Numbered from the stretch's first letter, positions 36,079 through 44,502 are shown. The stretch is DNA of 64,000 nucleotides from Methylonatrum sp040877625 (GCA_040877625.1 JBBDNK010000044.1:120881-184880), one strand, 5' to 3'. The notes: generated by a model from the letters alone, not told the origin. Made by a program: numbers and translations.

Positions 36079-36534
36079 ATGAAGCTTAAACCTAGCGTCG
36101 TTTCACTGTTCGCTGTCCTGCTCCTGCTTTTCGTTACCGGCTCTCAAGCTACTTCAAAAGAAATCCACTCTACAGACGAAATATACCCAGCCGTTGGTCC
36201 GTACTCGCAAATGGTGCAGGCCGGAAACCTGATCTTCTTTTCCGGCGTCATTCCTTTGAACAGAGAGGGCAACGCTGTTCAGGGGGACACCATAGAGGAA
36301 CAGACACGTCTGGTTCTCGACTACATCGGGGCCAAACTCAAGTCCCAAGGGCTTGGATTCGAAAATGTCGTCATGTCCAATGTCTTCATGCGGGACTTGA
36401 ACGATTTCGGCACCATGAACGGTATCTACGGCGAGTATTTTGATACCGATCCCCCCGCTCGGGCCACCGTCGAGGTGTCTCGCCTTCCCCGCGATGTGCT
36501 GATTGAAATCGCGGTTGTCGCGTTCAGGCCGTGA
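36079..36534 (+). CDS. Exported RidA/YjgF-family protein
   Basis: The 151-aa RidA-type protein has an N-terminal signal peptide (KLKPSVVSLFAVLLLLFVTG, cleavage near SQA-TS) that most RidA proteins lack. The core holds PAVGPYSQMVQAGNLIFFSG, the conserved arginine (PPARATVEV, Arg128) and glutamate (IEIAVVA, Glu143), so the imine/enamine deaminase site is complete. ATG 36079 has GGAG 9 nt upstream. It precedes a Tat-exported PLP enzyme by 77 nt, so both may act in the periplasm, RidA removing reactive enamines made by PLP chemistry. Base composition is lower in GC than the neighbours. Confidence 0.85.
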   Translation: MKLKPSVVSLFAVLLLLFVTGSQATSKEIHSTDEIYPAVGPYSQMVQAGNLIFFSGVIPLNREGNAVQGDTIEEQTRLVLDYIGAKLKSQGLGFENVVMSNVFMRDLNDFGTMNGIYGEYFDTDPPARATVEVSRLPRDVLIEIAVVAFRP

Positions 36535-36611
36535 CACATACCTGTATCGATCTTCATTGCATGGTCAGGAAAGGTTGATTCATTAACTGCACATCGCCCG
36601 AGGATACCCTA

Positions 36612-38147
36612 ATGAACAAAGTCAAAAATGATGATGCGGCGCCGCAGATTAAAAGCCGCACCGCGAGCAGCGAGCGCACACTCGATGATTCCGCACGCCG
36701 CAAATTCCTGCAGATGGTCGGCGCAGGTACGGCACTGGCGGTCGCTGGCCTCCCCGGTCAGGTTCTTGCTGCGCCTGGTCAGGGTCGGGGGGGGCCGCCG
36801 CCATGGCGAGGGGGGCCGCCTCCAGGTCGGGGACCAGGCGGGGGAGGAGCTGCCGTCAGCCCATGGCGCAACGAGTTCATGCTGAACCGAGAAAAGGTGT
36901 TCATGAACGTCGGCACGGCCGGCGCAATGCCGCGCGAAGTTGTTCAGTTCTTTAATGAGGAGAACCTCGAGAAGGCACGCGAGTCGCTGAACGGCTACGG
37001 AAACTACGCTGAGCTTCGATCGCGGATCGCACCTGGGTTCGGGGTCGATGCGGACGAACTCGCGCTTTCCTACAACACCACGGACGGCATGTGCACCGCC
37101 ATCCTGGGGATCCCCTGGGGGCCAAACGACTGCGTTGTCACAACAAACCACGAACACGGTGGAGGCAACTCCCCGTTGCAGATTGCGGCGCTGAAATATG
37201 GGTTACAGATTCGCCGCGTCGCGCTGCCGACGGGCAATGATCAAACCGCACAGGATACGGTAGATCTATTCAAGGACAAGATTGATGAAGCGATGGGGGA
37301 AGGGCTGAATGTGCGAGCCCTGATGTGGTCTTCGCCGACGTTCCTCACTGGCACAATGTTGCCCATTCGCCGGCTGGTTGATCTGGCGATCAGCTACGGA
37401 CTCATCACGATTTGTGACGGCGCGCACTTGCCGGGCATGATGGCGTACAATTACGCCGAACTCGGCGTCGACTTCATGTCGGGTGCTGGCCACAAATGGC
37501 AGTGCGGCCCTGGCGCGACTGGCATTCTAGTCGTTCGCAACAAGGTCAGGTCACAATACAACCCGTTGCCACTACCGGAATTCTATCCGGTCACCACCGG
37601 CAGTTTTTCGTCGGAATCGCACATGGTGTCACGGATTGATGGCATCCCGGGCCAGGTCCATTGGAGCGAGCGAACCGCAGGGCCCACAGCCACCTACGAT
37701 GTTGCCGCAGTACTGTCGAGTATCGGCAGCCGGAATGCACCGGCGCTCAATGCCATGGGCAAGGCATGCGATATGTGGGATGAGATTGGGCGCGACGTGA
37801 TCGAGGATTACGTCCTGGGGCTCTCGATGCATCTCAAGGAAAGTGTCGCGGATCGCTGGGGAGTGGGGGCGTTGTCATCTCCCAAGGATGATCCTGAATT
37901 GCTCTCCGCGCTGACCTCGTTCAACCCGTTCCTTAATCCAAGCCTCATCACCAACGCATCAGCGTCCAGTGCGTTCGTGAGCCGGCTGAATGAACTCGGG
38001 TTCATCGTTCGAAACACCGCGGTGCCAGTCATCGGCAGTCAAGATCTCCACCGACCGCTGCGGGTTTCAACGCACCTGTGGCATAGCAGGCAGGAAGTGG
38101 ATCAGTTCGTCGAAGCCTGCTGGAAAGTGGCAAACGAGATGAACTGA
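36612..38147 (+). CDS. Tat-exported class V aminotransferase-fold protein
   Basis: The 511-aa protein has a twin-arginine signal (SARRKFLQMVGAG, Arg29-30, hydrophobic region to about 53), then a Gly/Pro/Arg-rich linker (about 55-83) and a fold-type I PLP domain of the isopenicillin-N epimerase/cysteine desulfurase family. PLP sites seen: CDGAHLPG (Asp269, His272) and Schiff-base Lys295 in GAGHKW. Tat export means it folds with cofactor in the cytoplasm. Activity could be epimerase, lyase or aminotransferase. It pairs with the exported RidA gene upstream. Confidence 0.85.
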   Translation: MNKVKNDDAAPQIKSRTASSERTLDDSARRKFLQMVGAGTALAVAGLPGQVLAAPGQGRGGPPPWRGGPPPGRGPGGGGAAVSPWRNEFMLNREKVFMNVGTAGAMPREVVQFFNEENLEKARESLNGYGNYAELRSRIAPGFGVDADELALSYNTTDGMCTAILGIPWGPNDCVVTTNHEHGGGNSPLQIAALKYGLQIRRVALPTGNDQTAQDTVDLFKDKIDEAMGEGLNVRALMWSSPTFLTGTMLPIRRLVDLAISYGLITICDGAHLPGMMAYNYAELGVDFMSGAGHKWQCGPGATGILVVRNKVRSQYNPLPLPEFYPVTTGSFSSESHMVSRIDGIPGQVHWSERTAGPTATYDVAAVLSSIGSRNAPALNAMGKACDMWDEIGRDVIEDYVLGLSMHLKESVADRWGVGALSSPKDDPELLSALTSFNPFLNPSLITNASASSAFVSRLNELGFIVRNTAVPVIGSQDLHRPLRVSTHLWHSRQEVDQFVEACWKVANEMN

Positions 38148-38205
38148 GTGGGTATGTGCCAGTAACGACTGTTGTTCCTGGCGCCCGCATGTATCACATT
38201 AACCT

Positions 38206-38421
38206 TCAAGCCTCTCGGCGCGCGTAACTGCCGCCGAGAGGCCCTCGAATACATCTTGCACCTGAATCATAGTTGGTGACTTCCTCGGCATCGTCCGTGT
38301 TGCTGACGGCAAAACCCGCTTCCTCCGCGAGTTCGGCGGGTGGCAGCGGGTGCGGCAGGAAGGCCTGGACAGACTCGCCCAGGGTCGTAGAGTTGCTGTA
38401 GATGCCGGTGATTCGCTTCAT
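38206..38421 (-). pseudogene. Truncated Fic-family protein (N-terminal fragment)
   Basis: The frame of 71 aa begins KRITGIYSNSTTLGESVQAF and LPHPLPP, which matches the usual N-terminus of Fic/DOC-family (Fic_N) proteins. The following residues diverge from the family and the catalytic HxFxxGNGR motif is absent, so this is a broken remnant. It is transcribed away from ssrA. Together with the HipB-like fragment it marks toxin-antitoxin debris around the RidA/aminotransferase pair. Confidence 0.5.
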
Positions 38422-38432
38422 AGTAAACAGAG

Positions 38433-38475
38433 CTTTAATTGGAGTTCCGTGTATTAAAGCATTCTTTAATTAAAG
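38433..38475. promoter_or_regulatory. AT-rich inverted repeats upstream of the fic remnant
   Basis: CTTTAAT (38433-38439) is inverted as ATTAAAG (38453-38459), and a perfect 12-bp palindrome CTTTAATTAAAG follows at 38464-38475. All use the same half-site and lie 12-54 nt upstream of the fic start, a layout typical of an autoregulated toxin-antitoxin operator. Confidence 0.5.
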
Positions 38476-38681
38476 ACGCCAGCGCTAAAACATCCTTTCA
38501 CCAGCCCCGATGCTTTTCCCGCTTCCCGAATCAGGCGGCGGCTATGCGCAGTTCTGGCCCTAGTAGTCGGTAGTCGGGCGGGTAGCCTGTGATTCATTGG
38601 AATTGAGCGCGCGGCTCCCGGATGAAGTTGACAACCCGCAGGGAAATCGTCCGGAACCCGGTGGCACGCCGGGATTCACGC

Positions 38682-38713
38682 AAAGAAAAAGGGCCTGGAG
38701 ACTATCCAGACCC
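38682..38713 (-). terminator. Intrinsic terminator of tmRNA
   Basis: On the minus strand GGGTCTGGA and TCCAGGCCC pair (one T-G wobble) around a 5-nt loop and are followed by TTTTTCTTT. It starts 7 nt after the tmRNA CCA end. Confidence 0.85.
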
Positions 38714-38720
38714 TTGTGTT

Positions 38721-39086
38721 TGGTGGAGGCGGCGGGAATCGAACCCGCGTCCGCAGGAGCTCTGCCGTTGGATCTACATGCTTAGCCCGTTTTTAACATT
38801 CGCCGTCCGCTACCCAACAGGCGAGGGAACGCGGAAAACTAGCCCGATCGATTTAACAGTGCCTTGTACAGGCGGAACCCGACACTGCGAGCTTGTGTTC
38901 TACGACCGTCGACCCAGGACCACAAGCAATCACCAGGTAAACGGCTAGCGGGATTTAGGCCGCTAGAGCGTAGTTATCTTCGTTGGCAACTATGTTTAAG
39001 TTGGCAGTCATTATTTAACGAGGTGAGACTACGTCCTCGGCATGCACCTCAGGTTTTGCGACCCGCGTCGAAACCATGTCGCCCCC
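38721..39086 (-). ncRNA. ssrA: Transfer-messenger RNA (tmRNA)
   Basis: The 5' end GGGGGCGACATGGTTTCGAC and the 3' end GGTTCGATTCCCGCC...TCCACCA pair through a 7-bp acceptor stem with encoded CCA. The tag reading frame is GCC AAC GAA GAT AAC TAC, then GCT CTA GCG GCC TAA, giving ANEDNYALAA. It rescues stalled ribosomes with SmpB, whose gene lies 73 nt upstream on the same strand. The 3' end borders the accessory patch, and ssrA ends are common island integration sites. Confidence 0.97.
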
Positions 39087-39159
39087 GGTACAGGACATAG
39101 TGTGGGGGTGGCCGCAGTGAAAGGCAAGGGGACGGCCGGTCAGGGGGCCGGGGCGGGGC

Positions 39160-39654
39160 TCAGGCACGGTGTTTGAGCAGCCGTTCCTTTTGCCGTTGCC
39201 AATCGTGCTGTTTCTGGGTTTCCCGCTTGTCGTACTTTTTCTTGCCCTTGCCCAGGCCGATTTCCAGCTTGGCCCGGCCGCGTTTCCAGTACATGCGCAA
39301 CGGCACGAGGGTGTAGCCCTCGCGGTCGGCGGAGCCGGTCAGGCGTGCGATTTCCTTGCCGTGCAGTAGCAGTTTGCGGGTGCGGGCGGGGTCCGGCACC
39401 ACATGCGTGGAGGCGGAGGGCAGAGGCTGTACGTTGCTGCCAATCAGCCACACTTCGCCACGGCGGACCACCACGTAGCCCTCGGCCAGGCTGAGGCGCC
39501 CGGCGCGCAGGCTCTTGACCTCCCAGCCCTCGAGAGCGAGGCCCGCTTCCAGGGTATCTTCGATAAAAAAGTCATGGCGGGACTTCTTGTTGACCGCGAT
39601 GACGTTTGAACCGGCATTTGGCTTCTTTTTGCTCACGCCGCGCATTGTAGCCAT
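39160..39654 (-). CDS. smpB: SsrA-binding protein SmpB
   Basis: The 164-aa OB-fold protein brings tmRNA to stalled ribosomes. Motifs: NKKSRHDFFIEDTLEAGLAL, GWEVKSLRAGRLSL and the C-terminal KYDKRETQKQHDWQRQ tail that enters the mRNA channel. The start is uncertain: ATG 39654 gives an N-terminal ATMRGVSKKK, while a GTG at 39636 (VSKKK) would match most homologues; neither has a strong ribosome site. It is followed by ssrA on the same strand. Confidence 0.95.
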   Translation of the reverse strand: MATMRGVSKKKPNAGSNVIAVNKKSRHDFFIEDTLEAGLALEGWEVKSLRAGRLSLAEGYVVVRRGEVWLIGSNVQPLPSASTHVVPDPARTRKLLLHGKEIARLTGSADREGYTLVPLRMYWKRGRAKLEIGLGKGKKKYDKRETQKQHDWQRQKERLLKHRA

Positions 39655-39744
39655 CTGTCCGCGGGAGTACTACCGGTTCAGTTGCCGGTCAGGGCGAACT
39701 GCCGGACAATGAGCCGCGCAGACAACAATTAAAAGGATGATGAT

Positions 39745-41142
39745 TTGCCTGTCCCCCGACGCTCCCTGCAAGGCGAGTGGTCCAGCCACAGCCTGTTTAT
39801 CCTTGCACTTGCCGGTGCCTCCATCGGTTTTGGAAACCTGTGGCGCTTCCCGGAACTGGTGGTCGCGCACGGCGGCGGCGCCTTTCTGCTGTTGTACATG
39901 ATTTGCCTGCTGCTGCTCTCCATCCCCTTGCTGTTGGCGGAGATTCTGATCGGGCGGGGCGCCCATCAGGCGCCGGTGCAGGCTTATCGCGGCCTTTCCC
40001 GCGTACATGGCGGGCACCCGCAGTGGGCTCTGGCAGGCGGTATCGCGATCCTTGGCGCAATACTGCTGCTATCCGTCCTCAGCGTTGTTGCGGGTTGGGC
40101 GTTGGGCTATCTGTTCCGAATGCTCGGCGGTGCGCTCGAGCGTATGGATGTCGTTGACGCCATGGCGCTCTTTCAGGGTATCAGCGGAGATGTGGAACGC
40201 AGTCTGGCGTGGCAGATGATGTTTCTGGCGATGGTGATGGCGGTGGTGATGCGCGGGTTGTCGCTGGGTATCGAGCCGTTCGTCCGGGTCGGCGTGCCGA
40301 TGCTGCTGCTGGGGATGATCGCTTTGCTGGTACTGGTTATGGGGCTGCCCGAATCGGGTGCTGCGCTCAGGCAGGTTTTTGCCGCGGACGTCGGACAGCT
40401 GGATGGCGATGCGGTTCGTGCCGCGCTTCGGCATGGGTTCTTCAGTCTGGCTCTCGGGGTAGGCGTGGCGGGTGCGTATGGCGCGTATCTGTCGGATCGC
40501 GTTCCACTTGTCGCCAGCACGGTTTTGGTGGTGGTGCTGGACACGCTGGTCGCGCTTGCGGCGGCGGTGGTTGTCGTGACCCTGCTCGCGGCCGGTAACA
40601 TCGGTATGCAGAGCGGAACAGGGCTGATGTTTGAAACCCTGCCGATGGTGTTGAGCGGGCTTGCCGGCGGCAGCTATATGGCGGTGTTATTGTTCACCGT
40701 GCTTGCCCTCGCAGCGCTCACGACCGGCATCGCGTTAATGGAGCCGGTGGTTGCCTGGCTGGTGGAGCGGGGCAGAGTGCGGCGGCCGGCCGCCACCCTG
40801 CTTACGGGCGTGATGGTCTGGGTGCTGGGTGTTATCGGCGTGTATTCGGTAGCCGGGCAGGGCTGGTATCCGCTGGCCGCCATGCCGGGCTTCGGCACGG
40901 CGACCATGTTCGACTTGCTCAACCAGCTTGCGACGCTTATCGTGCTGCCCCTGGCCGCCCTGGCGGCGGTGGTGTTTGTGGGTTGGGCGATTCCACGCGA
41001 GTCCGTACTGTTTGGTCTGGGGTGGCGGGAAAGCCGCCTGTTCGGGCCTTGTTACTTTGTGCTCCGATTTGTTGCGCCGTTGCTGCTGCTGGCTGTACTG
41101 CTGGATGGGCTGGGGCTGATCGGCAACGCTGGTGGTGAGTGA
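39745..41142 (+). CDS. Neurotransmitter:sodium symporter family transporter
   Basis: The 465-aa LeuT-fold transporter has the TM1 sodium/substrate motif ASIGFGNLWRFPE near residue 30 and about 11-12 membrane segments. It would import an amino acid or similar solute with sodium. The start codon is TTG 39745 with AAGGA 7 nt upstream; the nearby ATGs are out of frame. Its TGA overlaps the ratA start (TGATG), so the gene is coupled to ratA-rnfH, an unusual partnership. Confidence 0.9.
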   Translation: MPVPRRSLQGEWSSHSLFILALAGASIGFGNLWRFPELVVAHGGGAFLLLYMICLLLLSIPLLLAEILIGRGAHQAPVQAYRGLSRVHGGHPQWALAGGIAILGAILLLSVLSVVAGWALGYLFRMLGGALERMDVVDAMALFQGISGDVERSLAWQMMFLAMVMAVVMRGLSLGIEPFVRVGVPMLLLGMIALLVLVMGLPESGAALRQVFAADVGQLDGDAVRAALRHGFFSLALGVGVAGAYGAYLSDRVPLVASTVLVVVLDTLVALAAAVVVVTLLAAGNIGMQSGTGLMFETLPMVLSGLAGGSYMAVLLFTVLALAALTTGIALMEPVVAWLVERGRVRRPAATLLTGVMVWVLGVIGVYSVAGQGWYPLAAMPGFGTATMFDLLNQLATLIVLPLAALAAVVFVGWAIPRESVLFGLGWRESRLFGPCYFVLRFVAPLLLLAVLLDGLGLIGNAGGE

Positions 41143-41585
41143 TGACAACGATCTCCCGTAGTGCCCTGGTCGCGTATTCCGCACGCGCGATGTTTGACCT
41201 GGTGGAAGATGTGGATCGCTATCGGGAGTTTCTGCCGTGGTGCAGCGATAGCGGTGTGCTTGAGCGCAAGGATGACGAGATCAAGGCCTTCGTGACGATC
41301 AGCAAGGGTGGCATCAGTAAATCCTTTACCACGCTGAACCGCTCTCAACCCGGCAAGATGGTGGAGATCAGGCTGCTTGAAGGGCCGTTTCGTCGTCTTG
41401 ATGGATACTGGCGGTTTCAGGCTCTGCGTGAGGATGCCTGCAAGGTATCCCTGGACCTGGAGTTCGAGTTCAGCAATGCCATCGTCCGCATGGCCTTTGG
41501 CCGTGTTTTCGATGAGTTGGCCAACCGGTTGGTGGATTCGTTCGTTAAACGGGCCGAGGTCGTTTATGGAAAGCCCGACGAATAA
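41142..41585 (+). CDS. ratA: RatA-type SRPBCC/Coq10-like protein
   Basis: The 147-aa START-like protein begins TTISRSALVAYSARAMFDLV and has PFRRLDGYWRFQAL in the middle, as in RatA/YfjG and Coq10. In E. coli RatA was reported to block 70S ribosome assembly, while the fold also binds ubiquinone-like lipids; the role here may be either. ATG 41142 overlaps the transporter stop. The last 20 nt overlap rnfH, the usual ratA-rnfH (yfjG-yfjF) pair. Confidence 0.92.
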   Translation: MTTISRSALVAYSARAMFDLVEDVDRYREFLPWCSDSGVLERKDDEIKAFVTISKGGISKSFTTLNRSQPGKMVEIRLLEGPFRRLDGYWRFQALREDACKVSLDLEFEFSNAIVRMAFGRVFDELANRLVDSFVKRAEVVYGKPDE

Positions 41586-41871
41586 ACACTCCGACGATTG
41601 CTTCCCGGTGGAGGTTGCCTACGGCTTGCCGGAGAAGCAGATCCTGTTGCGCTTGAATGTTCCCGCGGCCAGCACGGTACGACAGGCCATTGAGCAATCC
41701 GGCCTGCTGCGGCGTCAGCCTGAAGTCGATCTTGCCGTAAACGAGGTCGGCATCTTCGGGCGCCTCGTCAGCCTGGAGCAGACCTTGTGCCCACGGGACA
41801 GGGTAGAGATCTACAGGCCGCTGATCGCGGATCCGAAAGAGGTCCGCAGGCAGCGTGCACGACGACAGTGA
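41566..41871 (+). CDS. rnfH: RnfH family ubiquitin-fold protein
   Basis: The 101-aa beta-grasp protein (UPF0125) has VEVAYGLPEKQILLRLNVPA near residue 15 and VGIFGRLVSLEQTLCPRDRV then EIYRPLIADPKEVRRQRA. ATG 41566 overlaps ratA by 20 nt. Function is not established; the name comes from association with rnf operons, and the usual neighbour is ratA as here. It is convergent with bamE. Confidence 0.93.
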   Translation: MESPTNKHSDDCFPVEVAYGLPEKQILLRLNVPAASTVRQAIEQSGLLRRQPEVDLAVNEVGIFGRLVSLEQTLCPRDRVEIYRPLIADPKEVRRQRARRQ

Positions 41872-41897
41872 GCTGCCTCAGCGGCAGCGTCGCCGTG

Positions 41898-42245
41898 TCA
41901 GGAGGTCCAGTTATCGGGGGCGAGGTTGCCCTGGAGGTCCACCAGGCTGCCGCTGTCGTCAAAGATCGCCGTGAGCCTGTCCGGGGCGCCGCCACCGCCG
42001 TCGGCGCGCGTGTGGATGTAGTCCCAGCGATTCTCATGGAAGATATCGTCAATGGCGGGTTTGCCCAGGACGAACTGGACTTGCCGCTTGGTCATGCCGG
42101 GGCGCAGTTGGGTAATCATGTCATCGGTGATGATATTGCCCTGCTGGATCTCGACTTGATAGAAAAAGGGAACGGAGCTGCTACTGCACGCAATCAGGGA
42201 GACGCAGCAGGCACAGAGTAATACAATGGATGCGATATGCCTCAT
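41898..42245 (-). CDS. bamE: Outer membrane assembly lipoprotein BamE
   Basis: The 115-aa lipoprotein has a type II signal with lipobox LIAC at residues 17-20 and the SmpA/OmlA domain: IQQGNIITDDMITQLRPGM, then TKRQVQFVLGKPAIDDIFH and WDYI. It is a subunit of the BAM beta-barrel assembly complex in the outer membrane. It is divergent from fur over 70 bp, the conserved gammaproteobacterial arrangement. Confidence 0.96.
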   Translation of the reverse strand: MRHIASIVLLCACCVSLIACSSSSVPFFYQVEIQQGNIITDDMITQLRPGMTKRQVQFVLGKPAIDDIFHENRWDYIHTRADGGGGAPDRLTAIFDDSGSLVDLQGNLAPDNWTS

Positions 42246-42315
42246 GGAGTGAACTTGCTACCGGGGCCAGTGGTCCGGGAATCATACCGTATCAGCACAT
42301 CAATGGACATGACCG

Positions 42316-42750
42316 ATGGGGGACAACGTGGAGTCCAAAGACCTCAGAAAAGCGGGCCTGAAAGTGACCCTGCCGCGGCTGAAGATTCTGGAGATGCTTG
42401 AGCGCAGCAATCTCCGGCATCTGTCCGCGGAGGATGTTTACAAAGCACTTCTGGAGTCGGGCGAGGATATCGGGCTGGCCACGGTTTACCGCGTGCTTAC
42501 CCAGTTTGAATCGGCCGGCTTGGTGCAGCGCCATCATTTCGAGGGCGCGCAGTCGGTGTTCGAGCTCGACGAGGGCAAACACCATGATCACCTGGTTTGC
42601 CTGCAGTGCGGGCTGATCGAGGAGTTCGTCGACCGGGTGATCGAGGACCGGCAGATGAAAGTGGCCGATGAGAGGGGCTTCAGGATCACCGACCACTCGC
42701 TGATCCTGTATGGAACGTGTTCCAGCTGCCAGCGCGGCCGAGACAATTAA
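42316..42750 (+). CDS. fur: Ferric uptake regulator Fur
   Basis: The 144-aa metalloregulator has a winged helix (LKVTLPRLKILEML, DIGLATVYRVLTQFE), the metal site HHFEGAQSVFE with GKHHDHLVCLQCG, and a second cysteine pair CSSC near the end. The start is open to choice: ATG 42316, or GTG 42328 (VESKDLRK) with GGGGGA 4 nt upstream that matches most homologues. It represses iron uptake with ferrous iron. The TTAA of its stop begins a 12-nt match to the dispersed repeat. Confidence 0.95.
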   Translation: MGDNVESKDLRKAGLKVTLPRLKILEMLERSNLRHLSAEDVYKALLESGEDIGLATVYRVLTQFESAGLVQRHHFEGAQSVFELDEGKHHDHLVCLQCGLIEEFVDRVIEDRQMKVADERGFRITDHSLILYGTCSSCQRGRDN

Positions 42751-42792
42751 GGAGCCTCCAAGGCCTGGCCCGCGTCGTAGCCGAGAGTCAGG

Positions 42793-44466
42793 TCAGGCCG
42801 TCTGCGCGCGGCTTACCATTTCACCCGCGTGTTCCAGGGTGGTGTCGGTAATTTCCACGCCACCCAGCATGCGGGCGATTTCCCTTACCCGTTCCTCGCT
42901 GCCCATTGGGCTTACCTGACTGCGGGTGCTGTCGGTTTCCATTTGCTTGCTGACCTTGAGGTGATGGTGGGCCTGGGCGGCAACCTGGGGCAGATGGGTC
43001 ACGCACAGCACCTGATGACTTCGGCCTAGCGTCCGCAGCTGTCGGCCCACGACTTCGGCGACACCGCCACCAATGCCGCTGTCGGCTTCGTCAAATATAA
43101 GGGTGGGGATATGTGTACTGTCCGCGGCTGCCACCTGAATGGCAAGGCTGATGCGTGACAATTCACCGCCGGAGGCTATCCGGCTGAGCGGGCCGAAGGG
43201 TTGGCCGGCATTGGTCCTGACCTCGAATGTAATCTGATCGAGACCGTGGGCGGTGGTGTCCGGCCGTTCCAGCGGGGTCAGGTCAATTCGGAAAGCCGCC
43301 CCAGCCATGCCCAGGTCACTGAGCTGTTCGGTGACCAGGCGGGCGAGGTTTTCCGCCGCCTCGTTCCGACGAGCGGTAAGTGCGGCTGCGGCACTCCGGT
43401 AATGCTCCGCTGTTTCGGCTCTGTCGCGGTCAAGCTGCTCAAGGTGCTCTCCGGCGTGTTCGAGTCGAGTCAGTTCATCCTGAAGGCGATCCCGAACTTC
43501 GCTCAGTTCCTCCGGCCTGCAGCGGTGCTTGCGTGCGAGATCGGTGAGGTGGGAAATCTGCTGTTCAACTTCCGCGAGGCGTTCCGGGTTCAGGTCCATG
43601 GCATCGGCATGGCGCCGCAGCGTGTCAACGCCTTCTTCCAACTGAACGAGAGAACCGGCGATCAGATCAAGGACTTCACCGAACACGGGATCCACGCCGG
43701 CGAAGGCTTCCAGGCTGCGCTGGGCCTGGCCGAGGATGGATTGCGCCGAGCCATCGTCTTCATGAAGCATCTGTAGCAGTTGCTGCGCGTTTTCCAGCAG
43801 ATCACCGGCATTGGCCAGGCGTCGATGTTCATCTTCGAGCGCGGTTATTGCCATTTGTTCGAGGTCCAGGCCTTCGAGTTCCTTTACCTGGTAGGAGAGC
43901 AGGTCGCGACGGGCGTCGGTGTCCTCGTGGCCACCGCCCAACGCCGACATTTCACGATCAATGTCCAGAATCCGGTCGTGCAGGTCCCGCACGCGGCCGA
44001 CGGCGTCCTGACAATTGCCAAACGCGTCCAGCACCGCGCGTTGAATTTCGCGTTTCATCAGCGACTGGTGCTCGTGCTGGCCATGGATGTCCACCAGTTG
44101 CTCGCCCAGCTCCCTTAGCAGCTGCAGGGGCACGGGGCGGCCGTTGATAAAGCCCTTGGAACGGCCGTTGGCATGTACAACGCGGCGCAGCAGACATTCG
44201 CCGTCATCGTCCAGATCATGTTCGCGCAACCAGGCGTCAACCTCGGGCAGGGCGTCAATACTGAAACTGACGGTGACCTCGGCCCGCTCGGAGCCGCGGC
44301 GGACGGTGTCCGTATCGGCGCGATCGCCAAGCGTCAGTCCCAGGGCGTCCAGCAGGATGGATTTGCCCGCACCCGTCTCGCCGGTAAGCGCGGTCATGCC
44401 GGGGGCAATGTCCAGATCGAGCCTGTCCACCAGGGTAAAATCGCGTATGTGCAGGTGCGTCAGCAT
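42793..44466 (-). CDS. recN: DNA repair protein RecN
   Basis: The 557-aa SMC-like ATPase acts in double-strand break repair. Walker A is GETGAGKSILLDALG near residue 30, signature SGGELSRISLAIQ near 449, and Walker B LIFDEADSGIGGG near 472; a coiled-coil lies between. A CTG-N10-CAG sequence sits 21 nt upstream, in line with SOS control. It is divergent from hrcA, the conserved recN-hrcA-grpE neighbourhood. Confidence 0.96.
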   Translation of the reverse strand: MLTHLHIRDFTLVDRLDLDIAPGMTALTGETGAGKSILLDALGLTLGDRADTDTVRRGSERAEVTVSFSIDALPEVDAWLREHDLDDDGECLLRRVVHANGRSKGFINGRPVPLQLLRELGEQLVDIHGQHEHQSLMKREIQRAVLDAFGNCQDAVGRVRDLHDRILDIDREMSALGGGHEDTDARRDLLSYQVKELEGLDLEQMAITALEDEHRRLANAGDLLENAQQLLQMLHEDDGSAQSILGQAQRSLEAFAGVDPVFGEVLDLIAGSLVQLEEGVDTLRRHADAMDLNPERLAEVEQQISHLTDLARKHRCRPEELSEVRDRLQDELTRLEHAGEHLEQLDRDRAETAEHYRSAAAALTARRNEAAENLARLVTEQLSDLGMAGAAFRIDLTPLERPDTTAHGLDQITFEVRTNAGQPFGPLSRIASGGELSRISLAIQVAAADSTHIPTLIFDEADSGIGGGVAEVVGRQLRTLGRSHQVLCVTHLPQVAAQAHHHLKVSKQMETDSTRSQVSPMGSEERVREIARMLGGVEITDTTLEHAGEMVSRAQTA

Positions 44467-44486
44467 CCGGCGAACCTCTAAATTGC

Positions 44487-44502
44487 CTGTCCGGCATGGC
44501 AG
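44487..44502 (-). promoter_or_regulatory. Possible LexA box upstream of recN
   Basis: CTGTCCGGCATGGCAG has the CTG-N10-CAG frame of LexA sites and lies 21 nt before the recN start, but the centre is GC-rich rather than the usual TATATATA. Confidence 0.35.

Noticed and set aside
38721..38752. ssrA 3' end as a proven attachment site
   Set aside because: No direct repeat copy or integrase gene is visible in the window, so integration is only suggested.
38622..38948. 108-aa ORF inside ssrA
   Set aside because: It lies over the tmRNA gene and its terminator; translation is an artefact.
42747..42758. TTAAGGAGCCTC after fur as an eighth repeat copy
   Set aside because: Only 12 nt match copy 5 and the rest diverges, so it may be chance around a TAA stop and a GGAG.
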